A program made the position numbers and the translations under genes. This document shows, piece by piece, positions 1 to 8,758 of a stretch of DNA of 48,541 nucleotides (position 1 is the stretch's first letter; every line of letters starts with the position of its first letter). Source of the DNA: an uncultured Eubacterium sp. (GTDB taxonomy: Bacteria > Bacillota > Clostridia > Oscillospirales > Acutalibacteraceae); assembly GCA_900542875.1 (NCBI GenBank), contig UQPH01000007.1, positions 1 through 48,541 on the forward strand, in the 5' to 3' direction. Below the pieces are notes generated by a model that saw nothing but the letters and a program-made list of their open reading frames with translations, had not been told where the DNA came from and searched no databases.

Positions 1-48
1 TTCATTATATTGGAAAGTAGGGGAAAGGACAAATCTGCAAAAAGGGAC

Positions 49-87
49 AAAAAATAAGCGTACCACTATTTCTAATGATACGCTTAT
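49..87 (-). terminator. Rho-independent terminator of ppdK
   Basis: A perfect 9-bp inverted repeat (54-62 with 79-87, loop of 16 bases) is followed on the minus strand by six T (54-49). It lies 143 bases past the ppdK stop and would end that transcript. The loop is long, but stem and T-run are clear. Confidence 0.65.
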
Positions 88-99
88 CGTATTTAACTG

Positions 100-229
100 T
101 TAATCAAGGTCTATGAATACCCTTACAGTGGTATCTCTCCACTGATTTTTCCTTACATACTGTCCGTTAGCCTTTCGATAGGCTGCTGCCTGCTCGAAAC
201 TAAGCGGCAATTCAAAGGAAAGAGAACTC
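100..229 (-). pseudogene. Possible 3' remnant of an unknown small gene behind ppdK
   Basis: Directly after the ppdK stop, a second minus-strand frame stays open for about 43 codons up to a TAA at 100-102. Its tail (…NGQYVRKNQWRDTTVRVFID…) has a protein-like composition rich in R, K, W and aromatic residues. There is no ATG and no ribosome site after the ppdK stop, and upstream the frame runs only as an overlap inside ppdK. It could be the 3' end of an inserted or decayed gene, or a chance frame. I do not recognise the family. The ppdK terminator follows it. Confidence 0.25.
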
Positions 230-2866
230 CTACCTATTTGCAATAGCAGCCTGAGCAGCAGCGAGACGAGCAATCGGAACACGGAACGGTGAGCAAGATA
301 CATAGTCAAGACCAATCTTGTGGCAGAACTCAACGGAAGTAGGATCGCCGCCGTGCTCACCGCAGATACCGCAGTGAAGTGAAGGACGGGTAGCCTTACC
401 GTTCTTAACAGCCATTTCCATAAGCTGGCCTACACCTGTTGTGTCAAGACGAGCAAACGGATCGCTCTCAAATATCTTCTTGTCATAGTAAGCATTAAGG
501 AACTTACCTGCGTCATCACGGCTGAAGCCGAATGTCATCTGAGTAAGGTCGTTAGTACCGAAGCAGAAGAACTCTGCCTCCTTAGCAATATCGCCTGCTG
601 TAAGAGCAGCACGAGGAATCTCAATCATAGTACCAACTTCGTACTTCATATCTACACCTGCTGCAGCGATTTCTGCATCGGCAGTAGCAACAACGATATC
701 CTTAACATACTTGAGTTCCTTAGCGTCACAAGCGAGAGGAATCATAATCTCAGGAGCTACATTCCAATCAGGGTGAGCCTTAGAAACATTGATAGCTGCA
801 CGAATAACAGCCTTAGTCTGCATCTTAGCGATTTCAGGATATGTAACAGCAAGACGAAGACCACGGTGACCCATCATCGGGTTGAACTCGTGAAGAGAAG
901 AAATGATAGCCTTGATTTCCTCTACGCTCTTATTCTGAGCCTTAGCGAGCTTCTCGATGTCTGCTTCCTCGGTAGGAACAAACTCGTGAAGCGGCGGGTC
1001 AAGGAATCTGATAGTTACAGGACAGCCCTCAAGAGCCTCATAAAGAGCCTCAAAGTCACCCTGCTGATAAGGAAGAATCTTCTCGAGAGCTGCTTCTCTC
1101 TCCTCAACTGTATCGGAGCAAATCATCTCTCTGAATGCTGCGATTCTGTCCTCTTCAAAGAACATATGCTCTGTACGGCAAAGACCGATACCCTCGGCGC
1201 CGAGTTCTCTTGCCTTCTTAGCGTCGACAGGAGTATCTGCATTTGTACGAACTTTAAGCTTTCTGAACTCGTCAGCCCAAGCCATAATTCTGCCGAATTC
1301 GCCTGCGATCTGAGCGTCAACAGTCTCAATGATACCGTCATAGATATTACCTGTTGAACCATCGATTGAAATATAATCACCCTCGTGGAATTCCTTACCT
1401 GCGAGTGTGAACTTCTTATTTTCTTCGTCCATAACGATGTCACCGCAACCGGATACACAGCAAGTACCCATACCACGGGCAACAACGGCAGCGTGAGAGG
1501 TCATACCGCCACGAACTGTAAGGATACCCTGTGCAGCCTTCATACCGGTGATGTCCTCAGGAGAGGTCTCAAGACGAACAAGGATAACCTTTTCGCCCAT
1601 CTCGTTCCACTTCTCTGCATCTTCAGCAGTAAATACAACCTTACCGCAAGCAGCACCAGGAGAAGCGCCGAGACCCTTACCCATAGGAGTAGCAGCCTTA
1701 AGTGCTTTTACGTCAAACTGCGGGTGAAGAAGAGTGTCAAGGTTACGAGGATCAATCATAGCAACTGCCTCGGCAGGAGTCTTGTGGCCTTCGTCTACGA
1801 GGTCGCAAGCAATCTTAAGAGCAGCCTGAGCTGTTCTCTTACCGTTACGGCACTGAAGCATATAGAGCTTCTTATTTTCTACTGTGAATTCCATATCCTG
1901 CATATCGTGATAGTGGTTCTCAAGAGTTTCGCAAACCTCAAGGAACTGTGCATATGCCTCAGGGAATTCCTGCTCCATCTGTGCGATAGGCATAGGAGTA
2001 CGAACACCTGCTACTACGTCCTCGCCCTGTGCGTTAATGAGGAACTCACCCATGAGTTTATTCTCACCTGTTGCAGGGTCACGGGTGAAGGCAACGCCTG
2101 TACCGGACTGATTATTAAGGTTACCGAATACCATAGGCATTACGTTTACTGCGGTACCCCATGAATAAGGAATATCGTTATCACGACGGTATACATTTGC
2201 ACGAGGGTTGTCCCATGAACGGAATACAGCCTCGATAGCAAGCTTAAGCTGCTCTACGGGGTCGGACGGGAAGTCTTCGCCGAGCTGCTTCTTATACTCT
2301 GCCTTAAACTGAGCAGCAAGTTCTTTAAGATCTGCGGCAGTCAATTCGATATCAAACTGAACGCCCTTTTCTTCTTTCATCTTGTCGATAAGTTGCTCAA
2401 AATACTTCTTACCAACTTCCATAACTACATCAGAGAACATCTGGATGAATCTTCTGTATGAGTCATATACGAAACGCTCGAAAGCAGGATCATCGTTACC
2501 TGCGATCATAGTAGCAACAACTTCGTCATTAAGACCGAGGTTGAGGATAGTATCCATCATACCCGGCATAGATGCTCTGGCACCCGAACGAACAGATACA
2601 AGGAGAGGATTTTCCTTATCACCGAATTTTTTACCGTTAATTTCCTCCATTTTTGCAACGCCCTGCATAACCTGTTCCATGATTTCGTCGTTAATCTTAC
2701 GACCGTCCTCATAGTACTGAGTACAAGCCTCGGTGGTTACAGTAAAACCCTGTGGAACGGGAAGACCGATTTTGGTCATCTCTGCAAGGTTTGCACCCTT
2801 ACCGCCAAGCAAGTTACGCATGGTCATGTCGCCTTCTTCAAACATGTAAACCCATTTGTTTGACAT
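230..2866 (-). CDS. ppdK: Pyruvate, phosphate dikinase
   Basis: Interconverts pyruvate + ATP + Pi and phosphoenolpyruvate + AMP + PPi in the cytoplasm. In anaerobes it often replaces or complements pyruvate kinase and feeds PEP carboxylation. At 878 residues it has full family length. The N-terminal ATP-grasp domain begins with a glycine-rich GGKGANLAEM segment. The phosphohistidine swivel motif GGMTSHAAVVARG lies near residue 455. The C-terminal PEP/pyruvate TIM barrel carries the LHCGICGEHGGDP block. The start ATG follows a perfect AGGAGG ribosome site. It is monocistronic, with its own promoter (2946-2974) and terminator (49-87). No PPDK regulatory kinase gene is nearby. The product may supply the C4 branch seen at 17-28 kb, which is inference. 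Confidence 0.97.
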   Translation of the reverse strand: MSNKWVYMFEEGDMTMRNLLGGKGANLAEMTKIGLPVPQGFTVTTEACTQYYEDGRKINDEIMEQVMQGVAKMEEINGKKFGDKENPLLVSVRSGARASMPGMMDTILNLGLNDEVVATMIAGNDDPAFERFVYDSYRRFIQMFSDVVMEVGKKYFEQLIDKMKEEKGVQFDIELTAADLKELAAQFKAEYKKQLGEDFPSDPVEQLKLAIEAVFRSWDNPRANVYRRDNDIPYSWGTAVNVMPMVFGNLNNQSGTGVAFTRDPATGENKLMGEFLINAQGEDVVAGVRTPMPIAQMEQEFPEAYAQFLEVCETLENHYHDMQDMEFTVENKKLYMLQCRNGKRTAQAALKIACDLVDEGHKTPAEAVAMIDPRNLDTLLHPQFDVKALKAATPMGKGLGASPGAACGKVVFTAEDAEKWNEMGEKVILVRLETSPEDITGMKAAQGILTVRGGMTSHAAVVARGMGTCCVSGCGDIVMDEENKKFTLAGKEFHEGDYISIDGSTGNIYDGIIETVDAQIAGEFGRIMAWADEFRKLKVRTNADTPVDAKKARELGAEGIGLCRTEHMFFEEDRIAAFREMICSDTVEEREAALEKILPYQQGDFEALYEALEGCPVTIRFLDPPLHEFVPTEEADIEKLAKAQNKSVEEIKAIISSLHEFNPMMGHRGLRLAVTYPEIAKMQTKAVIRAAINVSKAHPDWNVAPEIMIPLACDAKELKYVKDIVVATADAEIAAAGVDMKYEVGTMIEIPRAALTAGDIAKEAEFFCFGTNDLTQMTFGFSRDDAGKFLNAYYDKKIFESDPFARLDTTGVGQLMEMAVKNGKATRPSLHCGICGEHGGDPTSVEFCHKIGLDYVSCSPFRVPIARLAAAQAAIANR

Positions 2867-2945
2867 TTGAGTTACCTCCTAAAATAATATACATAATTTT
2901 ATGTTTTACCCTGCGAATGTCGAAAGCACAGAATAATCCGTACTG

Positions 2946-2974
2946 ATTATAACATAATATATATCAAATTACAA
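2946..2974 (-). promoter_or_regulatory. Promoter of ppdK
   Basis: Minus-strand sigma-A type promoter: -35 TTGTAA (2969-2974), 17-base spacer, perfect -10 TATAAT (2946-2951). It predicts a leader of about 75 bases ahead of the ppdK ATG at 2866. Confidence 0.7.
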
Positions 2975-3011
2975 ACATTTTTTTACAATGGGCAAATATT
3001 TTTGAAATGTG

Positions 3012-3040
3012 TTGAAATTTTTGTTATTTTGGTGCATAAT
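3012..3040 (+). promoter_or_regulatory. Promoter of glmU
   Basis: -35 TTGAAA (3012-3017), 17-base spacer, -10 CATAAT (3035-3040), plus strand. It lies back to back with the ppdK promoter in the divergent spacer and about 58 bases ahead of the glmU ATG. Confidence 0.65.
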
Positions 3041-3098
3041 GTAACTAATTTCTAACAAAGCAGATACTAAATCATTGTTACAAGAAGAGGTAAAAACT

Positions 3099-4487
3099 AT
3101 GAAATGTGCAATAATTATGGCAGGCGGCAAGGGAACGAGAATGAAATCCGAGCAGCCTAAGGTTATGTGCGAGGTTCTTTTTGAGCCGATGATTAATCAT
3201 GTAATATCAACCGTAAAGAAAATGGGCGCAGAAGATATTTGCGTAATCACAGGCTACAAGCACGAGATTGTGGAAAACTATGTAAAATCACTCGACGAGA
3301 ACATAAAGACGGCTCTTCAGGAGCCTCAACTCGGTACAGGTCACGCAGTAATGCAGGCTCGTGATTTTATAAAAAAGCACAAGGGTGACGATATAGTTGT
3401 ACTAAACGGCGACGGTCCTATGATTGATGCCGAGACGCTGACAAAGGCGTACAACTACCACAAAGAGAACGACAATTCCATCACTCTTATTTCGGCAATC
3501 GTTGAGGACACAAACGGCATAGGACACATAAAGCGTGACGAAAACGGCAAACTTGAGCGAATCATTGAGCACAAGGACGCAACCGAAGAGGAGAAAAAAA
3601 TAAACGAATCGAACGCAGGTTTTTACTGGTTTAACGGAAACGATTTGCTGTATGCTCTCGACCGCATAACAAACAACAACGCACAAAACGAGTATTACAT
3701 TACCGACAGCCTTGAAATACTCATATCCGCAGGCAAGAATGCGGGAGCATATGTGGTTGAAAATGCCGATGTTACTCTCGGTGCAAACGACAGGCGTCAG
3801 CTGAATATTCTCAACACCCTTATGCGTGAGAGAATAAACACCGAGCATATGATTAACGGGGTGGACATTCCGTGCACTGACGGCGTTATGATAGGCAAGG
3901 ACGTAACCATCGGAAATTCGACAAGAATTTTGCCGAACACAATCATAATCGGAAAGACAACCATAGGCAGCGGATGCACGATAGGTCCGAACACTTATAT
4001 CGACAATTCTAGCATCGGCGACGATGTTATACTTGACAACTGCAAAATCACAGACAGCACCGTGGAAAGCGGAGTTGACTGCGGTCCGTTCGTTAAGGTA
4101 AGAGCAAACAGTGTACTGAAAAAGGGCGTTCATATCGGCAACTTTGTCGAGGTTAAAAACAGCATCGTAGGCGAGGGCACAAAATCCGCACACCTGACCT
4201 ACATAGGCGACAGCGATGTGGGAAGCAATGTAAACTTCGGCTGCGGCACGGTCACCTGCAACTATGACGGCAAAAACAAGACGAGATGTAAAATCGGTGA
4301 CGGTGCATTTATCGGATGCAACACAAATCTTATCGCACCGGTTGAGGTAGGGGATATGGCATACATTGCCGCAGGTTCAACCATTACGGACGACATACCG
4401 AGCGAGGCACTTTCGATTGCAAGAGCAAAGCAAGTAAACAAAGAAGGCTGGGTTGCAAGAAAAAAGCCCTACAAAAATCAAAAGTAA
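3099..4487 (+). CDS. glmU: Bifunctional UDP-GlcNAc pyrophosphorylase / glucosamine-1-phosphate N-acetyltransferase
   Basis: Makes UDP-GlcNAc for peptidoglycan: the C-terminal half acetylates GlcN-1-P and the N-terminal half uridylylates the product. The nucleotidyltransferase signature AGGKGTRM…QPKVM is at residues 8-23. The C-terminal half, from about residue 250, is a left-handed beta-helix of hexapeptide repeats. It carries the acetyltransferase-site HLTYIGDSDVG and NYDG motifs seen in GlmU. I chose ATG 3099 (462 residues) rather than the in-frame TTG at 3075 because AAGAAGAGG sits 8 bases before the ATG and GlmU proteins start right at this point. It is followed after 22 bases by the VanW-type lipoprotein gene, probably in the same transcript. 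Confidence 0.96.
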   Translation: MKCAIIMAGGKGTRMKSEQPKVMCEVLFEPMINHVISTVKKMGAEDICVITGYKHEIVENYVKSLDENIKTALQEPQLGTGHAVMQARDFIKKHKGDDIVVLNGDGPMIDAETLTKAYNYHKENDNSITLISAIVEDTNGIGHIKRDENGKLERIIEHKDATEEEKKINESNAGFYWFNGNDLLYALDRITNNNAQNEYYITDSLEILISAGKNAGAYVVENADVTLGANDRRQLNILNTLMRERINTEHMINGVDIPCTDGVMIGKDVTIGNSTRILPNTIIIGKTTIGSGCTIGPNTYIDNSSIGDDVILDNCKITDSTVESGVDCGPFVKVRANSVLKKGVHIGNFVEVKNSIVGEGTKSAHLTYIGDSDVGSNVNFGCGTVTCNYDGKNKTRCKIGDGAFIGCNTNLIAPVEVGDMAYIAAGSTITDDIPSEALSIARAKQVNKEGWVARKKPYKNQK

Positions 4488-4509
4488 ATCAGTCAAACAG
4501 GAATTATAA

Positions 4510-5304
4510 ATGAAGAAAAGAGCAGCGATTTTCTGCGTCTTTTGTGCAATTATGCTATGCCTTTGTGCGTGCGGCAATCACACACAGAGCAATGAGGCAA
4601 CGCCTGTCGAGGAAACAAGTGAAACCACAACAAAAGAAAGCACCACGGCAGAGGACACAGACGCAACCTTTTACGAGGAAGAAACAAGAAAAGTTTATCC
4701 GGGGTTGAATAAGGGAGACCCGAACGAATATCCTTATAAAATTGCAACATACACAACCTACTACAAAAAATCCGACCAGACGAGAACAAACAATCTTACC
4801 ACTGCGGCATCGGCAATAAACAACATAGTAGTACCGCAAGACGGAATTTTCTCTTTTAACCAAACCGTCGGAAAACGAACGGTAACGGGCGGATACAGTT
4901 CAGCAAAAGTTATTGTTGACGACGAATTTGTAGACGGTTTGGGCGGCGGCGTATGCCAGGTAAGTTCAACAGTGTTTGAATGCGTTTTGAGAGCAAATAC
5001 AGAAATTGTCGAAAGAACAAACCATTCGCTTGCAATATCCTATGTGCCGATGGGCGGCGACGCAACGGTGCAATGGAACACTCTTGATTTCAAATTCAAG
5101 AACACCGTAGGCAGTGATATTCTGCTGACTATGGAGTGCAACGGCGGAAATTTGGTATGCTGTGTTTATGCAAAGGACAACATAAATGTAGGAAATGTAT
5201 CGGTAGACATAAAAAAGAGCGGCGACAAATACACGCTCACCAGATATGTAAACGGAAAGCAAAACTACAAAACAGTCAGCAAATACAGAGAAGCGAAAAA
5301 ATAA
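4510..5304 (+). CDS. VanW-family lipoprotein
   Basis: A 264-residue exported lipoprotein. It has a basic, hydrophobic N-terminus ending in a lipobox-like LCLCAC (lipidated Cys near residue 21), then a Thr/Glu-rich linker to about residue 55. The VanW domain follows and contains the hallmark GGGVCQVSST…NTEIVERTNHS region with the conserved Cys. VanW proteins occur in some vancomycin-resistance clusters and widely in spore-forming Firmicutes. Their biochemical role is not established, and a cell-wall link is plausible. No other van gene is present, so this is not evidence of resistance. It lies 22 bases after glmU, which fits a cell-envelope operon. Confidence 0.85.
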   Translation: MKKRAAIFCVFCAIMLCLCACGNHTQSNEATPVEETSETTTKESTTAEDTDATFYEEETRKVYPGLNKGDPNEYPYKIATYTTYYKKSDQTRTNNLTTAASAINNIVVPQDGIFSFNQTVGKRTVTGGYSSAKVIVDDEFVDGLGGGVCQVSSTVFECVLRANTEIVERTNHSLAISYVPMGGDATVQWNTLDFKFKNTVGSDILLTMECNGGNLVCCVYAKDNINVGNVSVDIKKSGDKYTLTRYVNGKQNYKTVSKYREAKK

Positions 5305-5311
5305 TAACAAA

Positions 5312-5590
5312 GGGGCACACTTCATAAGGAATAAATGCTTAAAAGCCAAATAGACAGCGAAATACTGCGTTAAATTTGCAGTGAAGGCGACAAGCCTGCC
5401 CTGCAAATTATGCCTTGTCTTTCATCTGTTTCTTTGGCTTTTAAGTGCTAAGCAGTTTAAGCAAACTGATTTTGTTCAGTGTGCATTAACAAAATCCCGT
5501 TAATACTTGCGTATTAGCGGGATTTTTTAATAGTGCACCGGGCAAAACTCAGAAAGCTTAAACCAATTACTTCTTTATGAAGTGTGCCCC
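5312..5590. repeat. 279-bp element with 16-bp terminal inverted repeats and nested hairpins
   Basis: The ends GGGGCACACTTCATAA (5312-5327) and its perfect reverse complement (5575-5590) bracket a non-coding segment. Inside are a second long stem (5338-5357 with 5426-5445, the first 13 bp perfect), a 9-bp stem (5373-5381 with 5401-5409), a small hairpin (5385-5397), a CAGTTT/AAACTG hairpin (5453-5468) and a terminator (5491-5528). No ORF of note lies inside. It could be a MITE-like non-autonomous element or a structured RNA. A target duplication is not clear: ACAA occurs near both ends but with an extra A on the left. This element fills most of the 350-base gap between the VanW gene and birA. 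Confidence 0.6.
5491..5528 (+). terminator. Strong rho-independent terminator after the glmU-VanW operon
   Basis: A 16-bp stem with one G.T pair (5491-5506 with 5511-5526, loop TTGC) is followed by a T-run on the plus strand. On the minus strand it ends in TTTTG, so it may also stop the converging birA operon weakly. Confidence 0.85.
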
Positions 5591-5655
5591 ACAAGCACTT
5601 GGTTTCGGTTATACGAAGTCAGGTGCTTTCTGATTTTATTACATATTATTTTTTG

Positions 5656-6600
5656 TTACTTTTTTCTGACGGTGATTTCGCCCGAGCGGAGAGTCTCTGT
5701 TTCTCCGTTTTCAAGTTCAACCTCAAGCGCTCCGTCGGAATCTATTGCAAGTGCCTTGGCGTAAGTTTTTTCGCCGTTTTTGATAAAATAAATATCCTCT
5801 CCGATAAGCATACTGTGCTCTCGGTAATAGTCGATATAATCCGAAAACGGTGAGCAAACGAGTCGATTAAGTTCATTCGCCACAGCGGATACGAGTTGTG
5901 CTCTTTTTACATTTACATTAAGCGAAGAAGCGTTCTCGATTCCATCGGGAAAATGCTCAGTAGAAATATTGATACCTATACCTATCACAACGCTGCTGAC
6001 GGTTTGCGTTTCAAAATCCGTTACCGCCTCCGTCAAAATTCCGCAAATCTTTTTACCGTTTACATAGACATCATTCACCCATTTAATCTGCGGAGTAATA
6101 TCGGTGATTTTTTCTATCGCTCTGCACACGGCAACGCAGGCGGCTGTTGTAATACCGACCGCATTTTGTAAGGCTGTATTGGGGTGCACGACAAAAGTCA
6201 TATAAACTCCGGTATCGGCAGGAGAATAAAAACTTTTTCCCTGTCTGCCTCTGCCTGCGGTCTGCTCTGCGGCAACGACAAGAAAAACATCGTCTGCGCC
6301 GTCTGAAATCATACGCTTAGCCTGAGTGTTTGTGCTGTCGATGGAATCATAAAAAACGACACGACAATCAAAATCAATATCCTTTTTAATCGTTTCGCCG
6401 TCAAAAATATCATTATCGGGGAGAAGTCTGTATCCTCGATTTGTTACAGCCTCGATATGCACGCCGTCGCTTTGAAGAGACTTAATGGCTTTCCACACAG
6501 CCGCACGGCTTTTATCAAATTTTTGAGCGAGTGCCTCGCCGCTGACATACTCGTCATCATGGGCACACAAATAATTCAATACTTCTGTTTTCAGTGACAT
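5656..6600 (-). CDS. birA: Biotin--[acetyl-CoA-carboxylase] ligase / biotin repressor
   Basis: Activates biotin to biotinyl-AMP and attaches it to the lysine of biotin carboxyl carrier proteins. In two-domain forms it also represses biotin genes. The N-terminal 55-60 residues form a winged helix-turn-helix (ALAQKFDKSRAAVWKAIKSL). The catalytic domain has the biotinyl-AMP loop GRGRQGK (residues 116-122) and KWVNDVYVNGKKICGIL (173-189). At 314 residues it is a full-length group II BirA. It is the last gene of the lexA operon, starting 3 bases after the degV stop. No biotin synthesis or uptake gene is near, so its targets are elsewhere. Confidence 0.93.
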   Translation of the reverse strand: MSLKTEVLNYLCAHDDEYVSGEALAQKFDKSRAAVWKAIKSLQSDGVHIEAVTNRGYRLLPDNDIFDGETIKKDIDFDCRVVFYDSIDSTNTQAKRMISDGADDVFLVVAAEQTAGRGRQGKSFYSPADTGVYMTFVVHPNTALQNAVGITTAACVAVCRAIEKITDITPQIKWVNDVYVNGKKICGILTEAVTDFETQTVSSVVIGIGINISTEHFPDGIENASSLNVNVKRAQLVSAVANELNRLVCSPFSDYIDYYREHSMLIGEDIYFIKNGEKTYAKALAIDSDGALEVELENGETETLRSGEITVRKK

Positions 6601-6603
6601 AAT

Positions 6604-7467
6604 CTATCTCTTAATATAAAAAACAGCGAGTGTTTTAGGTCCGCAGTGAGAAGAAATGGTACATCCCGCATCGGCAAGAATCACATTTTCAAACTTATCT
6701 TTGCCCTCAATCATACCCTTAACAAACGCAATGGTGTCGGGCGAAATTCCGCCGCTGTCGGCAATTACCACACGGTCGGGCTGAACCTTTTTTATTTCGC
6801 TGAGCCTATCGGCGGCGTACTGCTTATAAACGACGTCCATTCTGCCTCTGTACTTTTTTGCTATTTCAAGTCTGCCGTTTTGGGTTTCGACTGCGATTGA
6901 CGGTTTAATGCCAAGCACATTTGCACCGAACTTTGCAATACCGGAACATCTGCCGCCCTTATGAAGATACTCGAGATTTTCGAGCACGAAGGTGGCGCTT
7001 ACCTTTGGCACAAGTTTATTCACCTTATCGGCGATACGTCTTGCCTCCATTCCTTTATCACGATAATCGCAAGCCTTAAGCACAAGAAGCCCCATAGCAG
7101 TACAAAGACTCTTTGAATCGACGCAATACACATCATCAAATTCCTCAGCCGCCACACAGGCATTTTGGAACGAAGAAGAAAGACCGGAAGAAAAGCCGAT
7201 ATGAACCACCTTTTTGCCTTCGTCGGTAAGGCGCTTAAAAACCTCGTGATATTCGGCAGGAGTGACAGCCGAAGTTTTCGGAAGGGTGCCGTGCTCATCA
7301 ACATATCTATAAATGTCCGCAGGCTTAATGTCAACTCCGTCGTGATACACCTTATCGCCAAGCAAAATCGAAAGAGGAATTACTGTTATTTCATTTTCCT
7401 TTACATAAGAATCCGGCAAATCACAGGTTGAGTCCGCCGTAATTGCTATATTCTTTTTATCTTCCAA
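6604..7467 (-). CDS. DegV-family fatty-acid-binding protein
   Basis: DegV/FakB proteins bind a fatty acid; FakB members present it to the kinase FakA for phosphorylation before entry into phospholipid. The N-terminal ITADSTCDLPDSY is the family hallmark, and the central GFSSGLSSSFQNA matches the second conserved ligand-site loop. The length (287) is normal. The start is a TTG: GGAG lies 9 bases before it, and no ATG fits. Spacing to the upstream gene is 1 base. No FakA kinase is in the window, so the kinase partnership is unproven here. Confidence 0.9.
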   Translation of the reverse strand: MEDKKNIAITADSTCDLPDSYVKENEITVIPLSILLGDKVYHDGVDIKPADIYRYVDEHGTLPKTSAVTPAEYHEVFKRLTDEGKKVVHIGFSSGLSSSFQNACVAAEEFDDVYCVDSKSLCTAMGLLVLKACDYRDKGMEARRIADKVNKLVPKVSATFVLENLEYLHKGGRCSGIAKFGANVLGIKPSIAVETQNGRLEIAKKYRGRMDVVYKQYAADRLSEIKKVQPDRVVIADSGGISPDTIAFVKGMIEGKDKFENVILADAGCTISSHCGPKTLAVFYIKR

Positions 7468-7468
7468 A

Positions 7469-8758
7469 TTATTTCACTCCAAAATTAACGGTAAATTTAC
7501 TCATATTGTCACGACTGTACTGCTTATCATAATTAATACGAAGAACCTCATTGCCCTGCTCGTTTTTGGAAACGGAAGCGGTGTAAGAGATGTCGTAATT
7601 ATTATTTTCATTATTCGTATCAATACTCAGCGGAAGAGAATATTGCTGAGAATCAACAAGCGATTTATCAAACGAGCAACCGCTTTTTGCCGTAAGTTCA
7701 ATATAACTTTCGGTAGCGGTAACGCTCGAGAGCGAATTAAAGTCGCTGTTATTACCGTTGCCGAAATTTTGAGTGCTTACGCTGTCTGTGTTATATGCCG
7801 CAGTAAATTCGATATAATCAATGGTCTTATCACTAGGTACCGACTTATTGCTGTTATTGATAACGGTGCTCCATTTTTTGCCGTCAAAATTGTACTTATA
7901 AAGTCCGTACTCCTTATATGCTCTGAAAGAAGCGGAACCGTTGAGTATATCGGTTTGACCGCCGTCATTTACATAAATACCGAGTTTGAAATATCCGGCG
8001 TTTTGGCTGTCGGAGTCGCCGTATAAAACTATAACCGGAAAAGTGGCAATGGCAAAAATATTATTTTCATTTTCATCGTTAAGAGTACAATCCGCTCTGC
8101 CCTTAGTCCAGCCGCTCGTTTTTTTATATCCGCCGTTTCCGTCCGACAACGTTTTGAACATATAATAATATTTTTTCGGAATTCCGGTGTCTCTGTCATA
8201 TTCGACCGTATCGTTTATATGACAGGCTGCAAAAATTCCGTTTTTGAGGCAGGATTTATCCTGAGTAAGTTCCATCTTAACCTTTGAATCAAAAAGATTG
8301 ACCGCACTGGTCGGAGTGATGGCGTTCACCTTATATGCGCTCTCGCCGATTGCGTTCACATAATGATTAAGAACATAAACGCTGTGATATATTTCGTTTT
8401 CGTATTCATAGGCGGCAACCTGAATAACAGGCTCGTCCTCGTCATCGCCGTCAACATCCTTAACGATAAGTTTTGCAGGCTCGAGCATAAGTCCGTCGCC
8501 CCAATTATCAAAGGTATATTCCCTATCGGAATGAGTCATAATGACCTTATCGTCCTGCTTATAGAAATGATAATCCTTATCGTTATCCTCCGCAATCAAA
8601 ACACGCTCGCCCGGCTTTTCGGTTTCGGCTGCCTGAGAAGCGGTAGTTTTAAGAGACAAGTCGGTTCGTGACGCTTTATCCGCAATGAGATAAGCGCCGA
8701 ACACAGAACCGGCGGTCAAAGCCAGCACCAAAAGAACATATACTAAATTTCTTTTCAT
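7469..8758 (-). CDS. Membrane-anchored exported protein of unknown function
   Basis: I do not recognise a named family. The 429-residue product starts with a basic end and one hydrophobic segment (about residues 4-26, ending FGAYLIA). It lacks a lipobox, so a signal anchor or signal peptide is likely. Residues 27-50 form a polar, Thr/Glu-rich linker. The rest is beta-rich and acidic, with a VDGDDEDEPVIQV segment resembling the calcium-type loops of VCBS/FG-GAP proteins. Tyr-rich stretches follow. The ATG overlaps the stop of the HAD gene by one base, so it is translationally coupled in the lexA-birA operon. It may act at the cell surface. Confidence 0.8.
   Translation of the reverse strand: MKRNLVYVLLVLALTAGSVFGAYLIADKASRTDLSLKTTASQAAETEKPGERVLIAEDNDKDYHFYKQDDKVIMTHSDREYTFDNWGDGLMLEPAKLIVKDVDGDDEDEPVIQVAAYEYENEIYHSVYVLNHYVNAIGESAYKVNAITPTSAVNLFDSKVKMELTQDKSCLKNGIFAACHINDTVEYDRDTGIPKKYYYMFKTLSDGNGGYKKTSGWTKGRADCTLNDENENNIFAIATFPVIVLYGDSDSQNAGYFKLGIYVNDGGQTDILNGSASFRAYKEYGLYKYNFDGKKWSTVINNSNKSVPSDKTIDYIEFTAAYNTDSVSTQNFGNGNNSDFNSLSSVTATESYIELTAKSGCSFDKSLVDSQQYSLPLSIDTNNENNNYDISYTASVSKNEQGNEVLRINYDKQYSRDNMSKFTVNFGVK

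Noticed and set aside
773..2164. Long plus-strand frames over ppdK, and other antisense frames (e.g. 3402-4193, 14300-15352, 31986-32675)
   Set aside because: They mirror strongly coding genes with intact motifs on the other strand, lack ribosome sites and have no recognisable protein features.
4510..5304. Vancomycin resistance determinant
   Set aside because: VanW-domain proteins are common in spore formers; no vanHAX, vanRS or ligase gene is nearby.
5605..5625. loxP-like arm (TTATACGAAGT)
   Set aside because: Only one arm is present, with no spacer and no second arm; chance similarity.
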